The translations under genes were made by a program, and so were the position numbers. Below the pieces are notes generated by a model. It was not told the origin of the DNA. It made no database searches and saw nothing but the letters and a program-made list of their open reading frames with translations. A DNA stretch of 64,000 bases from Paraflavitalea sp. CAU 1676. Its GTDB lineage: Bacteria; Bacteroidota; Bacteroidia; Chitinophagales; Chitinophagaceae. Shown here one piece after another: positions 28,058-36,311 of the stretch (within the stretch, counting starts at the first letter, position 1; each line of letters opens with the position of its first letter). The DNA lies in assembly GCF_029223285.1 (NCBI RefSeq), contig NZ_JARHUJ010000011.1:62001-126000 (forward strand). The letters are read 5' to 3'.

Positions 28058-29038
28058 ATGAAGATGCTGATCGCTTTTTTCTGCAACCTGCTGCTGTTCG
28101 GTGCCGCCCGGGGGCAAAATGACACGAATAAGGATCACGGAGCTTCGGGCTCCGTAGTATCGTCGGCCGCAGTGGCCAATTGTAAACGTTGCATCGTACT
28201 GGCAGAACAGTCACAAACCCGTATTGCCATTGCAGAGGTGAGCACACAAACCATCATCTGGGAATGGAAGGCAGCCGGCCATGTTAAAGATTCTGCACAC
28301 ATAAAGTGGTTCTCCAACCCAAGCGATGCCAAGGTGGTATACAATGGCCGATACGTGCTGATGTGTGCATCGGGCGGCGGCGTGGCCCTCATCCGCATAG
28401 CCGATCAAAAAACGGTGTTTTATGCCTATGCCGGGGGCAATACCCATTCCGCCGAACTACTACCCGACGGTAATATCGTGAGCGCCTCCAGTACCGGCCA
28501 TTTCCTCACTTTGTTTACCGTAGACACACTCCGCTTCCCCGATGGCGTGTACAGCAAACAGGTGCCCATCGATTTTGGTCACAATGTAGTATGGGATCGA
28601 AAGAATGATTTGTTGTGGTCGGCTGCCGGGAAAGCCATGAAGAGTTTTATTTACAATGGAAATTGCACCCGTCCCGATCTGATCCTCAAGGATAGCATCC
28701 CCTTACCGGGGAAAGAAGCGCATGACCTGTTTCCGGTATACGGAGAAAACGCGTTCTGGTTTACCAACACCACTAATGTCTACCGGTTTGATGTAAGCAC
28801 GAAAACCCTGCAACAGGCCGATGTAGTACAAACCAGTATCAAAAGCGTATCTAACGGGCCCCGGGAGTTCCCTGTTATTCTTAGCAAACCAAAGGAATCG
28901 TGGTGGACAGATGAGGTGATCGACGCCACGGGCAAGCGGGTCTTTTATGGACAAGGGCTTAAGATCTACAAGGCGCGCTGGGTGGTTCCCAACCCATTCA
29001 GTTATCCGAAAAAACACCGGTTCAATACCTGCCAATAA
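28058..29038 (+). CDS. Exported beta-propeller-like protein (DUF6528-type)
   Basis: Start at the ATG at 28058 (MKMLIAFFCNLLLFGAARG signal), 326 residues. The mature protein has repeated propeller-blade segments: CIVLAEQSQTRIAIAEVST, IIWEWKAAG, YVLMCASGGGVALIRI, NTHSAELLPDGNIVSASSTG, HNVVWDRKNDLLWSAAG. The IxWEWxA and HSAELLPDGNIVxAxS signatures are those I associate with DUF6528 proteins, found near glycan-degradation genes. It is probably periplasmic or surface-exposed and may bind a carbohydrate. It is transcribed towards the alginate locus and ends tail to tail with PL6-A, whose terminator overlaps its last bases. A link to alginate use is suggested by position only. Confidence 0.75.
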   Translation: MKMLIAFFCNLLLFGAARGQNDTNKDHGASGSVVSSAAVANCKRCIVLAEQSQTRIAIAEVSTQTIIWEWKAAGHVKDSAHIKWFSNPSDAKVVYNGRYVLMCASGGGVALIRIADQKTVFYAYAGGNTHSAELLPDGNIVSASSTGHFLTLFTVDTLRFPDGVYSKQVPIDFGHNVVWDRKNDLLWSAAGKAMKSFIYNGNCTRPDLILKDSIPLPGKEAHDLFPVYGENAFWFTNTTNVYRFDVSTKTLQQADVVQTSIKSVSNGPREFPVILSKPKESWWTDEVIDATGKRVFYGQGLKIYKARWVVPNPFSYPKKHRFNTCQ

Positions 29039-29062
29039 AAAAGGGACAATAGTGATTGCCCC
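29037..29062 (-). terminator. Rho-independent terminator of the alginate locus
   Basis: On the minus strand GGG-C-CAAT (29062-29055) pairs with ATTG-x-CCC (29050-29043) around AGTG, one internal mismatch, followed by six T (29037-29042). It lies 53 bases after the last gene of the alginate locus and overlaps the end of the convergent DUF6528 gene. Confidence 0.75.
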
Positions 29063-29115
29063 ATAGCTTTCATAATCACGGACAGTTTTCATTTCATAGT
29101 GCCAGGCGTAATTTA

Positions 29116-30660
29116 TTATAGGTTCCGGAGCCAGGCTGGTCCTACCTCACCGGACAATACCCTGGTAAACTTCTTTCGTTTCGTAGCCTCGGCGACCGCC
29201 GGCTCTATCCAATCGGCCCCTGCACCCGCCGGCCATGCTGCCACCTGTGCTACTATGCGGGGTATGCGTAACACCGACTTTCCGGTGGTGATGATCTCGA
29301 AACTACTACCTTCAGATTTGCCACTTTCTTTACCAACGCCCTCCATGGCCCCGTTGCCTTTCTTACTTTGGCTTCCCAGGGCTGCCCCAGCCCCTACCTT
29401 GTCAGGAGTAACGCTGGCGATCTTATCAAAACCTTTAACGCTTGTCTCCAAAGCCCATCCAGCAACCAGGTTATCATTGGCCGTGAGATAGGTGGCTGGT
29501 GTCAACTCTTCCAGCACAGCACCCTTTTTCCCCTCATCGTCCCACACGAGGTTATTGCTGATGACGACTGAGTCGGGGCCAAGCGTCATGCCCGGTCTTT
29601 TGGAGAAAGCGCCGATGCGGATAGCCGGCATATCGCAATTCACAAACAGGTTGCCGGCAACGGTCGCTCTCTTGACCTGGTAATAACCGTTGATCGGTGT
29701 GTTTTCGAGCCCATTGACCAGCGTTACCGGCGCCCGGAATGTTTGATGTGGTGCGCCTTGCAAATGATAGAAGCAATTGTTTACAGCCACATGGCCCTCC
29801 CCAATGAAACGAATGCCATACGATAGCTTTTTCCCGGTTCCATCGAAGAAGTTTCCATCCGCCAGACAATCATTTCCATGCCTTAGTGTCAATCCTCCAT
29901 CGCTGTTCACAAATGTGTTGTGCAGGTAGCTGTTGTGGCAAGATTTGTTGGAGATGATCTCTATTTCGCCGTCACAGTTCTCGAACCGGTTAAAAGCAAC
30001 GATACAATGGGCTGGAGTAAAAGATGTTTTGCTGTCGCCGATGCGGATGCTTTCGAGCCCATTGTCCACGTCGGGACCATTGAGGCGATCCAGAAAATAA
30101 TTATGGCTGATGAGATGCCTGGCCGGTATCCCTTGCAGCAGCCATACCGTCACCGTGGCACCCAGGTTACGTTTGCTTTTCAGCAGGCAGCGGGTGAGTG
30201 TGTTGTGCTCTCCAAATAACGAAACCCATTTATTATCAGTGCTGAGGTTTTCATTGTTGTAATCGTCAATAAGGCAATCCTGTACGGAGCTATAGTTAGC
30301 ATTGTCCTTTCCCGCTTTGAAGCTGACCACGGACCGGCCTGCCAATCCTTTGCCCCCGTTGCGCCAGGCAAATCCTGAAACAACGATATACCTTCCACCG
30401 AAAGCCAGTGACGAATTGCCTTCAAAACTAACTTTACCCGGTGTTTGTGCCAGGAAACTGACGGGCTTTTCGCGTGTGCCACCGTTATTGACAAATTGAA
30501 TTACCGCATCCCGATAGATGCCGTCTTTCAGCAGCACACGGTCGCCGGCAACGGCGTTTTGTAAAAAGCTTACTGCTTCGCCGGGTGTAGAAGCAAGGTA
30601 ATCAGTTGCACAGACAACAACACAATAGAACAAACTTGAAAGAAGTAAAAGGCATTTCAT
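29116..30660 (-). CDS. Polysaccharide lyase family 6 (single-helix alginate lyase), PL6-A
   Basis: The product has 514 residues from the ATG at 30660 (MKCLLLLSSLFYCVVVCA signal). It is a right-handed parallel beta-helix of the chondroitinase-B/PL6 type. The first coils read PGEAVSFLQNAVAGDRVLLK, and the active-site strands are NRFENCDGEIEIISNKS and GGLTLRHGND. In this family the Lys (239) and Arg (260) act as base and acid, and the nearby Asn/Glu residues bind calcium that neutralises the uronate carboxylate. It cleaves alginate (often polyM or MG) by beta-elimination. It is last in the alginate locus, 99 bases after the SDR gene; that gap contains an inverted repeat AACAGG/CCTGTT (30719-30752). 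The short single-domain form contrasts with PL6-B. Confidence 0.93.
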   Translation of the reverse strand: MKCLLLLSSLFYCVVVCATDYLASTPGEAVSFLQNAVAGDRVLLKDGIYRDAVIQFVNNGGTREKPVSFLAQTPGKVSFEGNSSLAFGGRYIVVSGFAWRNGGKGLAGRSVVSFKAGKDNANYSSVQDCLIDDYNNENLSTDNKWVSLFGEHNTLTRCLLKSKRNLGATVTVWLLQGIPARHLISHNYFLDRLNGPDVDNGLESIRIGDSKTSFTPAHCIVAFNRFENCDGEIEIISNKSCHNSYLHNTFVNSDGGLTLRHGNDCLADGNFFDGTGKKLSYGIRFIGEGHVAVNNCFYHLQGAPHQTFRAPVTLVNGLENTPINGYYQVKRATVAGNLFVNCDMPAIRIGAFSKRPGMTLGPDSVVISNNLVWDDEGKKGAVLEELTPATYLTANDNLVAGWALETSVKGFDKIASVTPDKVGAGAALGSQSKKGNGAMEGVGKESGKSEGSSFEIITTGKSVLRIPRIVAQVAAWPAGAGADWIEPAVAEATKRKKFTRVLSGEVGPAWLRNL

Positions 30661-30759
30661 GGGAATCCTGTGGTTTACAGTAGAAAGAAGCCGATAGCTG
30701 GTTGAAAGGGGTAAAAGAAACAGGCTGTAGAGCTGCATCTCCGCAACCTGTTCTATATG

Positions 30760-31512
30760 CTATGAAAAATAGGTACCACCGTTAATGTCGATATTTGCAC
30801 CCGTTATGAAACTGCTTTCATCGCTGGCAAGATAGGCCACCAGGTCAGCTACTTCGCAAGCCTTGCCTTCCCGGCGCAGGGGCGTGGCATTGGCTACATT
30901 GGTCCGTATCTCTGGTTTGGTAAACGTGTCGTGGAATGTAGTGGCGATCATACCAGGATCTACCGCATTCACCCGAATACCTTTCGGCCCTAGTTCTTTG
31001 GCAATCGACTTTGTGAAAGTTGCAACGGCGCCTTTGGCGGTTGCGTAGGCTGATGCACCAAAGCCACCACCATCTCGGCCCGCCTGCGACGAGAAATTAA
31101 TGATCGCACCGCCAGCAGGCATCAGCGGCGAAACATGTTTGGTGGCCAGGAAGGCTGACTTCACATTCAGGGCCATTACAAAATCCCAGAAATCGCCATC
31201 CATATCGGGTAGCTGTTTCCTGGCTACCATACCTCCGGTTACATTGACCAGTATATGAATATCCTGACCAAACGCTTCGTTGGTCTTTTTGACAAGATTG
31301 ATCACATCGGCTTCTTTACTCATATCGCCTTTCACGGCGATCGCATTGCCACCTGCTGCTTTTATTTCCGCCACGGTGTCGGCAGCGTGCTGCTCACTGC
31401 TTAGATAGTTCACCACCACGCTGGCACCTTCCTTTGCCAGTTTGAGGGAGGTGGCTTTTCCGATATCTCTTGCTCCGCCTGTTACGATGGCTACTTTTCC
31501 TGCTAATTTCAT
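30760..31512 (-). CDS. SDR oxidoreductase, probable DEH reductase of alginate catabolism
   Basis: The 250-residue product is a classical short-chain dehydrogenase: nucleotide-binding TGGARDIGKA (residues 11-20), then catalytic Ser (141/142, NFSSQAG), Tyr156 and Lys160 (YATAK), and the C-terminal FITGANIDINGG. No signal peptide, so cytoplasmic. The middle has an unusual VTGG where NAG is normal (ILVNVTGGM, about 88-96). In alginate loci SDR proteins reduce 4-deoxy-L-erythro-5-hexoseulose uronate (DEH) to 2-keto-3-deoxygluconate (KDG) with NAD(P)H. That role is inferred from the neighbouring lyases, KdgF and transporter, since the fold alone does not fix the substrate. It is 16 bases after the transporter gene. 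Confidence 0.85.
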   Translation of the reverse strand: MKLAGKVAIVTGGARDIGKATSLKLAKEGASVVVNYLSSEQHAADTVAEIKAAGGNAIAVKGDMSKEADVINLVKKTNEAFGQDIHILVNVTGGMVARKQLPDMDGDFWDFVMALNVKSAFLATKHVSPLMPAGGAIINFSSQAGRDGGGFGASAYATAKGAVATFTKSIAKELGPKGIRVNAVDPGMIATTFHDTFTKPEIRTNVANATPLRREGKACEVADLVAYLASDESSFITGANIDINGGTYFS

Positions 31513-31528
31513 ATTGCTGTTGTTTATT

Positions 31529-32863
31529 TTAGTGTGTTGTATTGGACTTCTTATTGATAAAAGTGATGCAGATCCATGCCAATGGCACCATCAGCGCACC
31601 CATAATAAAAAACGATGTGTAACTGGTTTTCGTGATCACGGGTACGATCCAGGTAGTGATCAACGTACCCATCACGGCGGCCGTACCGCCCATGCCCGCA
31701 ACGGTGCCTACGTTCTTTCCGTGGAAATAATCACCCGGCAGGGTTTGAATATTGTTGATGAGGAACTGAAAGCCAAACAGTGTCGCGCTGATGAGCGCGA
31801 TAGCGATATTGGCTTCCTCCTTCAGGTGATCGAGGTAAAAGGCAATGGCAGTAAGCGACAACAACATGATGACGCTTCCGATCGTAATCGCCTTCCTGCG
31901 TGCTTTGGGAGCAGCTATCCCTTTCTTTATTTGTAAAGAAGAATAGAAACCGCCAGCCAATCCGCCAATGGCAGCAAACAGGTAAGGCACCCAGGCAAAA
32001 GCGCCGATCTGCTTCATATCGAATTGATATTGTTCTTTCAGAAAAGTGGGTAGCCAGGTAACGAATAGCCACCACACCGGGTCGATGAAAAAACGGGAAC
32101 TGATGATACCCCAGGTATTCCTGAACCGGAGCAACTGCTTCCAGGTATAGACGGCAGGCGCAACAGCCGCCTGATCATTTGCCTCCCCATGAGTAATATA
32201 TTGCTGCTCTTCTTTCGTGATCCAGGGATGTTTATCGGGCGTGCTTTTGTTGATGATCAACCAGGGAATGATCCACAGAAAACCCAGCAGCGCGATCACC
32301 ACAAAAGTGACTTTCCAACCTACTGCGAGGAACAGTGCCGCGATGACGGGCGCAGCCACCACAGATCCGAGAGATGCACCAGCACCGAATATACCCTGGG
32401 CTATCGCACGTTCTTTGGGCGGAAACCATTCCGCATTGCTCTTGGTGGCACCGGGCCAGTTGCCGGCCTCGCTGATCCCCAGCAGGAAGCGGAAAATATT
32501 GAAAGAAAGAATGGACTTAGCCAGTGCATGCAGCGCAATTGAAATACTCCACCCAATGATAGAGACTACCATGCCCAATCGCGTACCGATGGCGTCCATC
32601 ATTTTGCCTGTTACTGTTTGCCCGATAGCATAGGCGATCATAAAGAATGTTGTGATCAGCGCCAGCGCATTCTTGCTATCCGCGTCGGCAATCCCAAAGT
32701 CTTTATAGATATACGGCCACATGAAATTAATTGCGCCGCGATCGATGTAATTGATGATGGTCGCGAGGCCGATCAGGGCGATGATATACCAACGCAATCC
32801 CTTTACCTGGAAAACACTTTTTTCCGCGGTAACCCTGCTCTGTATATTGGTCGTTGCTTTCAA
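31529..32863 (-). CDS. MFS hexuronate-type transporter (ACS family)
   Basis: The 444-residue product has 12 membrane helices and the ExuT/anion:cation symporter family hallmarks: INYIDRGAINFMWPYIYKDF in helix 1, GKMMDAIGTRLGM in loop 2-3, and LGISEAGNWPGATKSNAEWF in helix 4. A long central loop (KSTPDKHPWITKEEQQYITH) is normal for the family. In this locus it should carry DEH or unsaturated mono-uronates through the inner membrane by proton symport after the exolyase has made them in the periplasm. It lies between the esterase and SDR genes, 20 and 16 bases away, in one transcript. Confidence 0.93.
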   Translation of the reverse strand: MKATTNIQSRVTAEKSVFQVKGLRWYIIALIGLATIINYIDRGAINFMWPYIYKDFGIADADSKNALALITTFFMIAYAIGQTVTGKMMDAIGTRLGMVVSIIGWSISIALHALAKSILSFNIFRFLLGISEAGNWPGATKSNAEWFPPKERAIAQGIFGAGASLGSVVAAPVIAALFLAVGWKVTFVVIALLGFLWIIPWLIINKSTPDKHPWITKEEQQYITHGEANDQAAVAPAVYTWKQLLRFRNTWGIISSRFFIDPVWWLFVTWLPTFLKEQYQFDMKQIGAFAWVPYLFAAIGGLAGGFYSSLQIKKGIAAPKARRKAITIGSVIMLLSLTAIAFYLDHLKEEANIAIALISATLFGFQFLINNIQTLPGDYFHGKNVGTVAGMGGTAAVMGTLITTWIVPVITKTSYTSFFIMGALMVPLAWICITFINKKSNTTH

Positions 32864-32883
32864 TACCTGCTGTTTTATTGAAT

Positions 32884-33777
32884 TTATTGATTGGGAATAT
32901 TGAGCTTCTTAAGGAACTCGGCAATCGCGTTATTCAATTCGGAATTCTTCTCCTTCGGGAATCCACCGTGCTTACCGCCTTCGATGGTCATGAACTCGGT
33001 TATTACCCCGGCATCTTTCAACTTTTTATGTAGCTCCACCGACTGCTCGTAGGGCACAGTAGGATCAGCATCGCCATGCACAATAAACACCGGAGGATTG
33101 TTCCTACTGATGTAATTGACAGGCGACACAGAGCGTGCAAAAGCAGCATCATTTGCTTTGTTACCCAACCAGCGGCCGGCCGATTTACTGGTCACATTTT
33201 TACCATATCCCCAGTCCCACACATCGGTGATGCCGTATTTGTCGATAATGGCAGCTACCTTAATGTTCTCAACGCCGGTACAATTTCCATCGAACCGGTG
33301 ATCGTTGGCCATCAATCCGGCCATCAGCGCGAGGTGACCACCTGCACTACCGCCCATGACGACAATTTTGTTTACATCTACATTGAGCGCCTTTGCATTC
33401 TTGATCACGTAGATCAGCGCGCAACGGGCATCTTCCACAGCGGCCGGTGCAGTAGCCTGCGGCGTGAGCCGGTATTCGATGTTCGCTACCGCAAATCCCA
33501 TCTTGAAAAACGTATTGAATCCTGTTTGCGATTCTTTGGTGCCATGGTTCCAGCCGCCACCATGAATATTAATCACGATAGGCGTTGGCTTACCCGTATT
33601 GGGCGGCAGGTAGAGGTCGAGTTTCTGCCGCCAGTCTTTTCCACCAGTGTATACCACATCTATCTGACGGGTAAAGCCCGCAGGTGTTTCAACCGGCTTG
33701 GGTACAGTAGAATCAGGTTGCTGTGCGGCTACCGGAAAGGCAATAGCAATCCCTATCGCCATAATTACATGTTTCAT
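32884..33777 (-). CDS. Secreted alpha/beta-hydrolase esterase inside the alginate locus
   Basis: The 297-residue product has a signal peptide (MKHVIMAIGIAIAFPVAAQ). The fold is of the acetyl-esterase/BD-FAE type: oxyanion-hole HGGGW (72-76), nucleophile elbow GGSAGG (Ser144), an acidic residue in HGDADPTVP (about 236/238) and the catalytic His270 in GGKHGGF. These are complete, so an active enzyme is expected in the periplasm or outside. Such enzymes remove acetyl or feruloyl groups from polysaccharides. Algal alginate has no acyl groups, whereas alginate from Pseudomonas and Azotobacter is O-acetylated on mannuronate. The position between KdgF and the transporter suggests de-acetylation of such substrates, an inference to be tested. 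Confidence 0.9.
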   Translation of the reverse strand: MKHVIMAIGIAIAFPVAAQQPDSTVPKPVETPAGFTRQIDVVYTGGKDWRQKLDLYLPPNTGKPTPIVINIHGGGWNHGTKESQTGFNTFFKMGFAVANIEYRLTPQATAPAAVEDARCALIYVIKNAKALNVDVNKIVVMGGSAGGHLALMAGLMANDHRFDGNCTGVENIKVAAIIDKYGITDVWDWGYGKNVTSKSAGRWLGNKANDAAFARSVSPVNYISRNNPPVFIVHGDADPTVPYEQSVELHKKLKDAGVITEFMTIEGGKHGGFPKEKNSELNNAIAEFLKKLNIPNQ

Positions 33778-33840
33778 ATCAGTGCATTTAATGACGGATC
33801 AATATCAATATTGGGCCTGATGGGGCAGGCCGGCCCTGAC

Positions 33841-34179
33841 CTATTTCAGGAAGTCTTCCCGTAGCGGACTGAAAGCATCGATGAGCATACCTGGCTCCAG
33901 GCATACGCAGCCGTGCAGCACATGGGGTGGCACATAATAGCCGTCGCCTTTGCGGATGATCTTTGTTTCTGCACCGATGGTCATTTCAAAAGCACCACTA
34001 TCTACATAGGTAACCTGTGAATGGTGATGTTCGTGCAGCGTTCCGATAGCGCCTTTTTCGAATTTTGCCTTTACCAGCATTACCTTATCGTCATAGCCAA
34101 ACACCTGGCGCTGGATGCCATTACCAAGGTCTTCCCATTTTACTTCCTGCTCGAACTGAAACTCGCTGCTCTGTGCCAT
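33841..34179 (-). CDS. kdgF: KdgF-type cupin, unsaturated uronate ring-opening protein
   Basis: The 112-residue product is a single small cupin, the usual length of KdgF. Metal ligands are visible in motif 1 (TLHEHHHSQVTYV, His49, His51 and Gln55) and motif 2 (PPHVLHG, His89), with the conserved C-terminal DAFSPLREDF carrying Asp101 and Arg107. KdgF turns the 4,5-unsaturated monouronate released by exolyases into the linear keto form DEH (or DKI from pectin), speeding a step that otherwise occurs spontaneously. No signal peptide is seen, so it acts in the cytoplasm. It sits seven bases after PL17. Confidence 0.92.
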   Translation of the reverse strand: MAQSSEFQFEQEVKWEDLGNGIQRQVFGYDDKVMLVKAKFEKGAIGTLHEHHHSQVTYVDSGAFEMTIGAETKIIRKGDGYYVPPHVLHGCVCLEPGMLIDAFSPLREDFLK

Positions 34180-34186
34180 AATATTT

Positions 34187-36310
34187 TTATTTGATCGTGA
34201 TAAAGGAGGATTGATTGTTATAATCCAGGGTGATCGTATAGACCTTCTTTTTATGTTCTATCTGCAACTGTGTGGCAGCCGCTTCATCTCTAAGTAGCTT
34301 CAACCCTTTTACCTGCGGAGTGGCGCCTGTTGTAACCTCAGCTACCGGGTTATTTTTGCCATGTGGTTCTGTCACACTCACGAAACTGTAGTTACCTGCT
34401 GCAGGCTGCGAAAGCACAAAGGCCTTTTCATTCCTGATATTGAACTCCGGATCACCGGCGCCACTGGTGATGAATTGTATGCGCATGGCCGTATCCGCAA
34501 TAAAAGTAGTGGTGTAAAATCTTTTGTTATTCAGTATGGTAATTACACCACTGCCTTCTTTTACCTTTCCCGTGGCATTCAACCACGCATGCTGGTAGCC
34601 GAAGCCGTCGCCGAGGGCCGAAAGACTGCTTGTATTGGCTTGTACCTCGAAAGGACTATTGGTGATATGCCCCTGATACCAGAAAGGCAGATCATATTGA
34701 TGTTTTTCCTGGCTCGCAGCATTAAAAACATCTACCAGCAAAGGAGCCGCTGCTCCTTCGGGCATAAAGAGGATCAGGGTGCGCCTCAATTGAATCCCGG
34801 AGTAGGCATTATTTTCCTGTGCGCTCACCACCTGGTAATTCGCACCTGTGCTGAAGTGCAATAACTGCGGAGCATGCTCTTCTCCTTTTTTTTCGTTGCC
34901 CAGGTACTGGCTTTGCCGGTCTACTACCAATGTGTTGTGTGCCAGGGTTTGTTTGCCCCAGGTTTCGTTTTCTTTGGTATAGTTGCCTCCATTCTTTGTT
35001 TCTACATTCAGGAAACGAACCGCGCCATAATCACTGAACACTTCCGAATTGTTATCATAGAACAACAAGTTAAGCCGATCGAAGTGGCCATGCCCCATGC
35101 CCTGTGAGGCAGCTTTGAATACCGCACAGGCCTGGCCGCCATTGTTGCCGCTACGCAGTATGCCGATGCCGCCCTGCTTTCCATCGGCGCCGTCGCGTAT
35201 CCAAACCGGCTTGTATTGAAAGGGAGCTGCCTTACCGTCGGCAATGGCCTTCGCCACAGCAAGCCCCGCGTCGCTGACCAGCACCCGTTGTTGTTGCTCT
35301 GCAACATCGAGCAGGTCGTTGCCTGCCCCCATATCGCTGAAAGCGATATCTACGGCATACACGATCTCTTCCGATTCGTAGGTCTTGTCTTTCATGGCGT
35401 CGTTGAGCGGGAAAAACACCTTATTGGTATAAGTACATTGCAAGGCCGTGTTTACCGCTTTCTTCAAAAGCCCCTCCCGGTATTCATAGATCTTCTGCGC
35501 AGGGTGGTACTGCTGAATCGTACGGGCAAACAACAGGAAAGGCAGTATGGCATAGCGCTGGTAATAGGGACCTTCGGTATAGTAGCCGTCGGGTGAAAAG
35601 AGTTGATCAAGCTGCGCCAGGAATCCTGCCTTCCCATCAAGTGCCGTACCGCGCAATGCTTTATCTACCCAATCTTTTCGGCCACAAACATAGCCGGTCA
35701 TTCCCACGGCAGCTACCGACCAGGTTCCATGATTGTGAATCTTATTAAATATTTCCCCATTCACTTCGCTGAGTTCCTTAACGATGGGTTCGAAGAGATC
35801 GGTTTCAATTTTCTTCCGGTTGGCAGCGCCGAGGTAATCGTACACGCAATCATAAGCCTGTATGGTGTACACCTGCCACACGCAGTCGTTGAGGTTTTGC
35901 CAAAACATTTTACCACCTGGATTTTGTTTCTTCTTCGGATGGCGTGGCCAGCTATTGTATACGGCGGCATACTGCAACAGCATGTCCTGAACAAATTTTG
36001 CATACCGTTCTTCCCTGGTAAGCTGGTACAGCATGCCGCAGGCCAGCATGTCCTGGTAATTGCGTTTGTGCTTCTCATGGCTGGCGCCTCCGCCCCCATC
36101 CTTCGGCTGGGGCACTTCAATGGGAGTCATCAATGCTTTGTCGGCATCTTTCTTCAGCGACTTAAACGACTTTTGCAACAAGGGATACTGCGTGATGCCT
36201 TTCTTTACAGCCTCCACATTAGACTTTGTGAGCATAATGGATGGGTGCTGTTGCGCTCCAGCCAAAGTGGCCATCGATAAGCCCGCCAGTAAAATAGCGA
36301 TCATCTTCAT
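34187..36310 (-). CDS. Polysaccharide lyase family 17 oligoalginate lyase
   Basis: The 707-residue product has a signal peptide (MKMIAILLAGLSMATLAGA). It combines an N-terminal alpha/alpha toroid and a C-terminal beta-sandwich of heparinase II/III type. Catalytic residues of PL17 are in place: NHGTW (Asn193, His194), GYYTEGPYYQRY (Tyr250 as base/acid) and MGHGHFD (His407/409, zinc and active-site histidines). The family is exolytic and releases unsaturated monouronates, often from polyM. It starts one base after the PL6-B stop and is followed seven bases on by kdgF, so polymer cutting, monomer release and ring opening are encoded consecutively. Confidence 0.95.
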   Translation of the reverse strand: MKMIAILLAGLSMATLAGAQQHPSIMLTKSNVEAVKKGITQYPLLQKSFKSLKKDADKALMTPIEVPQPKDGGGGASHEKHKRNYQDMLACGMLYQLTREERYAKFVQDMLLQYAAVYNSWPRHPKKKQNPGGKMFWQNLNDCVWQVYTIQAYDCVYDYLGAANRKKIETDLFEPIVKELSEVNGEIFNKIHNHGTWSVAAVGMTGYVCGRKDWVDKALRGTALDGKAGFLAQLDQLFSPDGYYTEGPYYQRYAILPFLLFARTIQQYHPAQKIYEYREGLLKKAVNTALQCTYTNKVFFPLNDAMKDKTYESEEIVYAVDIAFSDMGAGNDLLDVAEQQQRVLVSDAGLAVAKAIADGKAAPFQYKPVWIRDGADGKQGGIGILRSGNNGGQACAVFKAASQGMGHGHFDRLNLLFYDNNSEVFSDYGAVRFLNVETKNGGNYTKENETWGKQTLAHNTLVVDRQSQYLGNEKKGEEHAPQLLHFSTGANYQVVSAQENNAYSGIQLRRTLILFMPEGAAAPLLVDVFNAASQEKHQYDLPFWYQGHITNSPFEVQANTSSLSALGDGFGYQHAWLNATGKVKEGSGVITILNNKRFYTTTFIADTAMRIQFITSGAGDPEFNIRNEKAFVLSQPAAGNYSFVSVTEPHGKNNPVAEVTTGATPQVKGLKLLRDEAAATQLQIEHKKKVYTITLDYNNQSSFITIK

Positions 36311-36311
36311 A

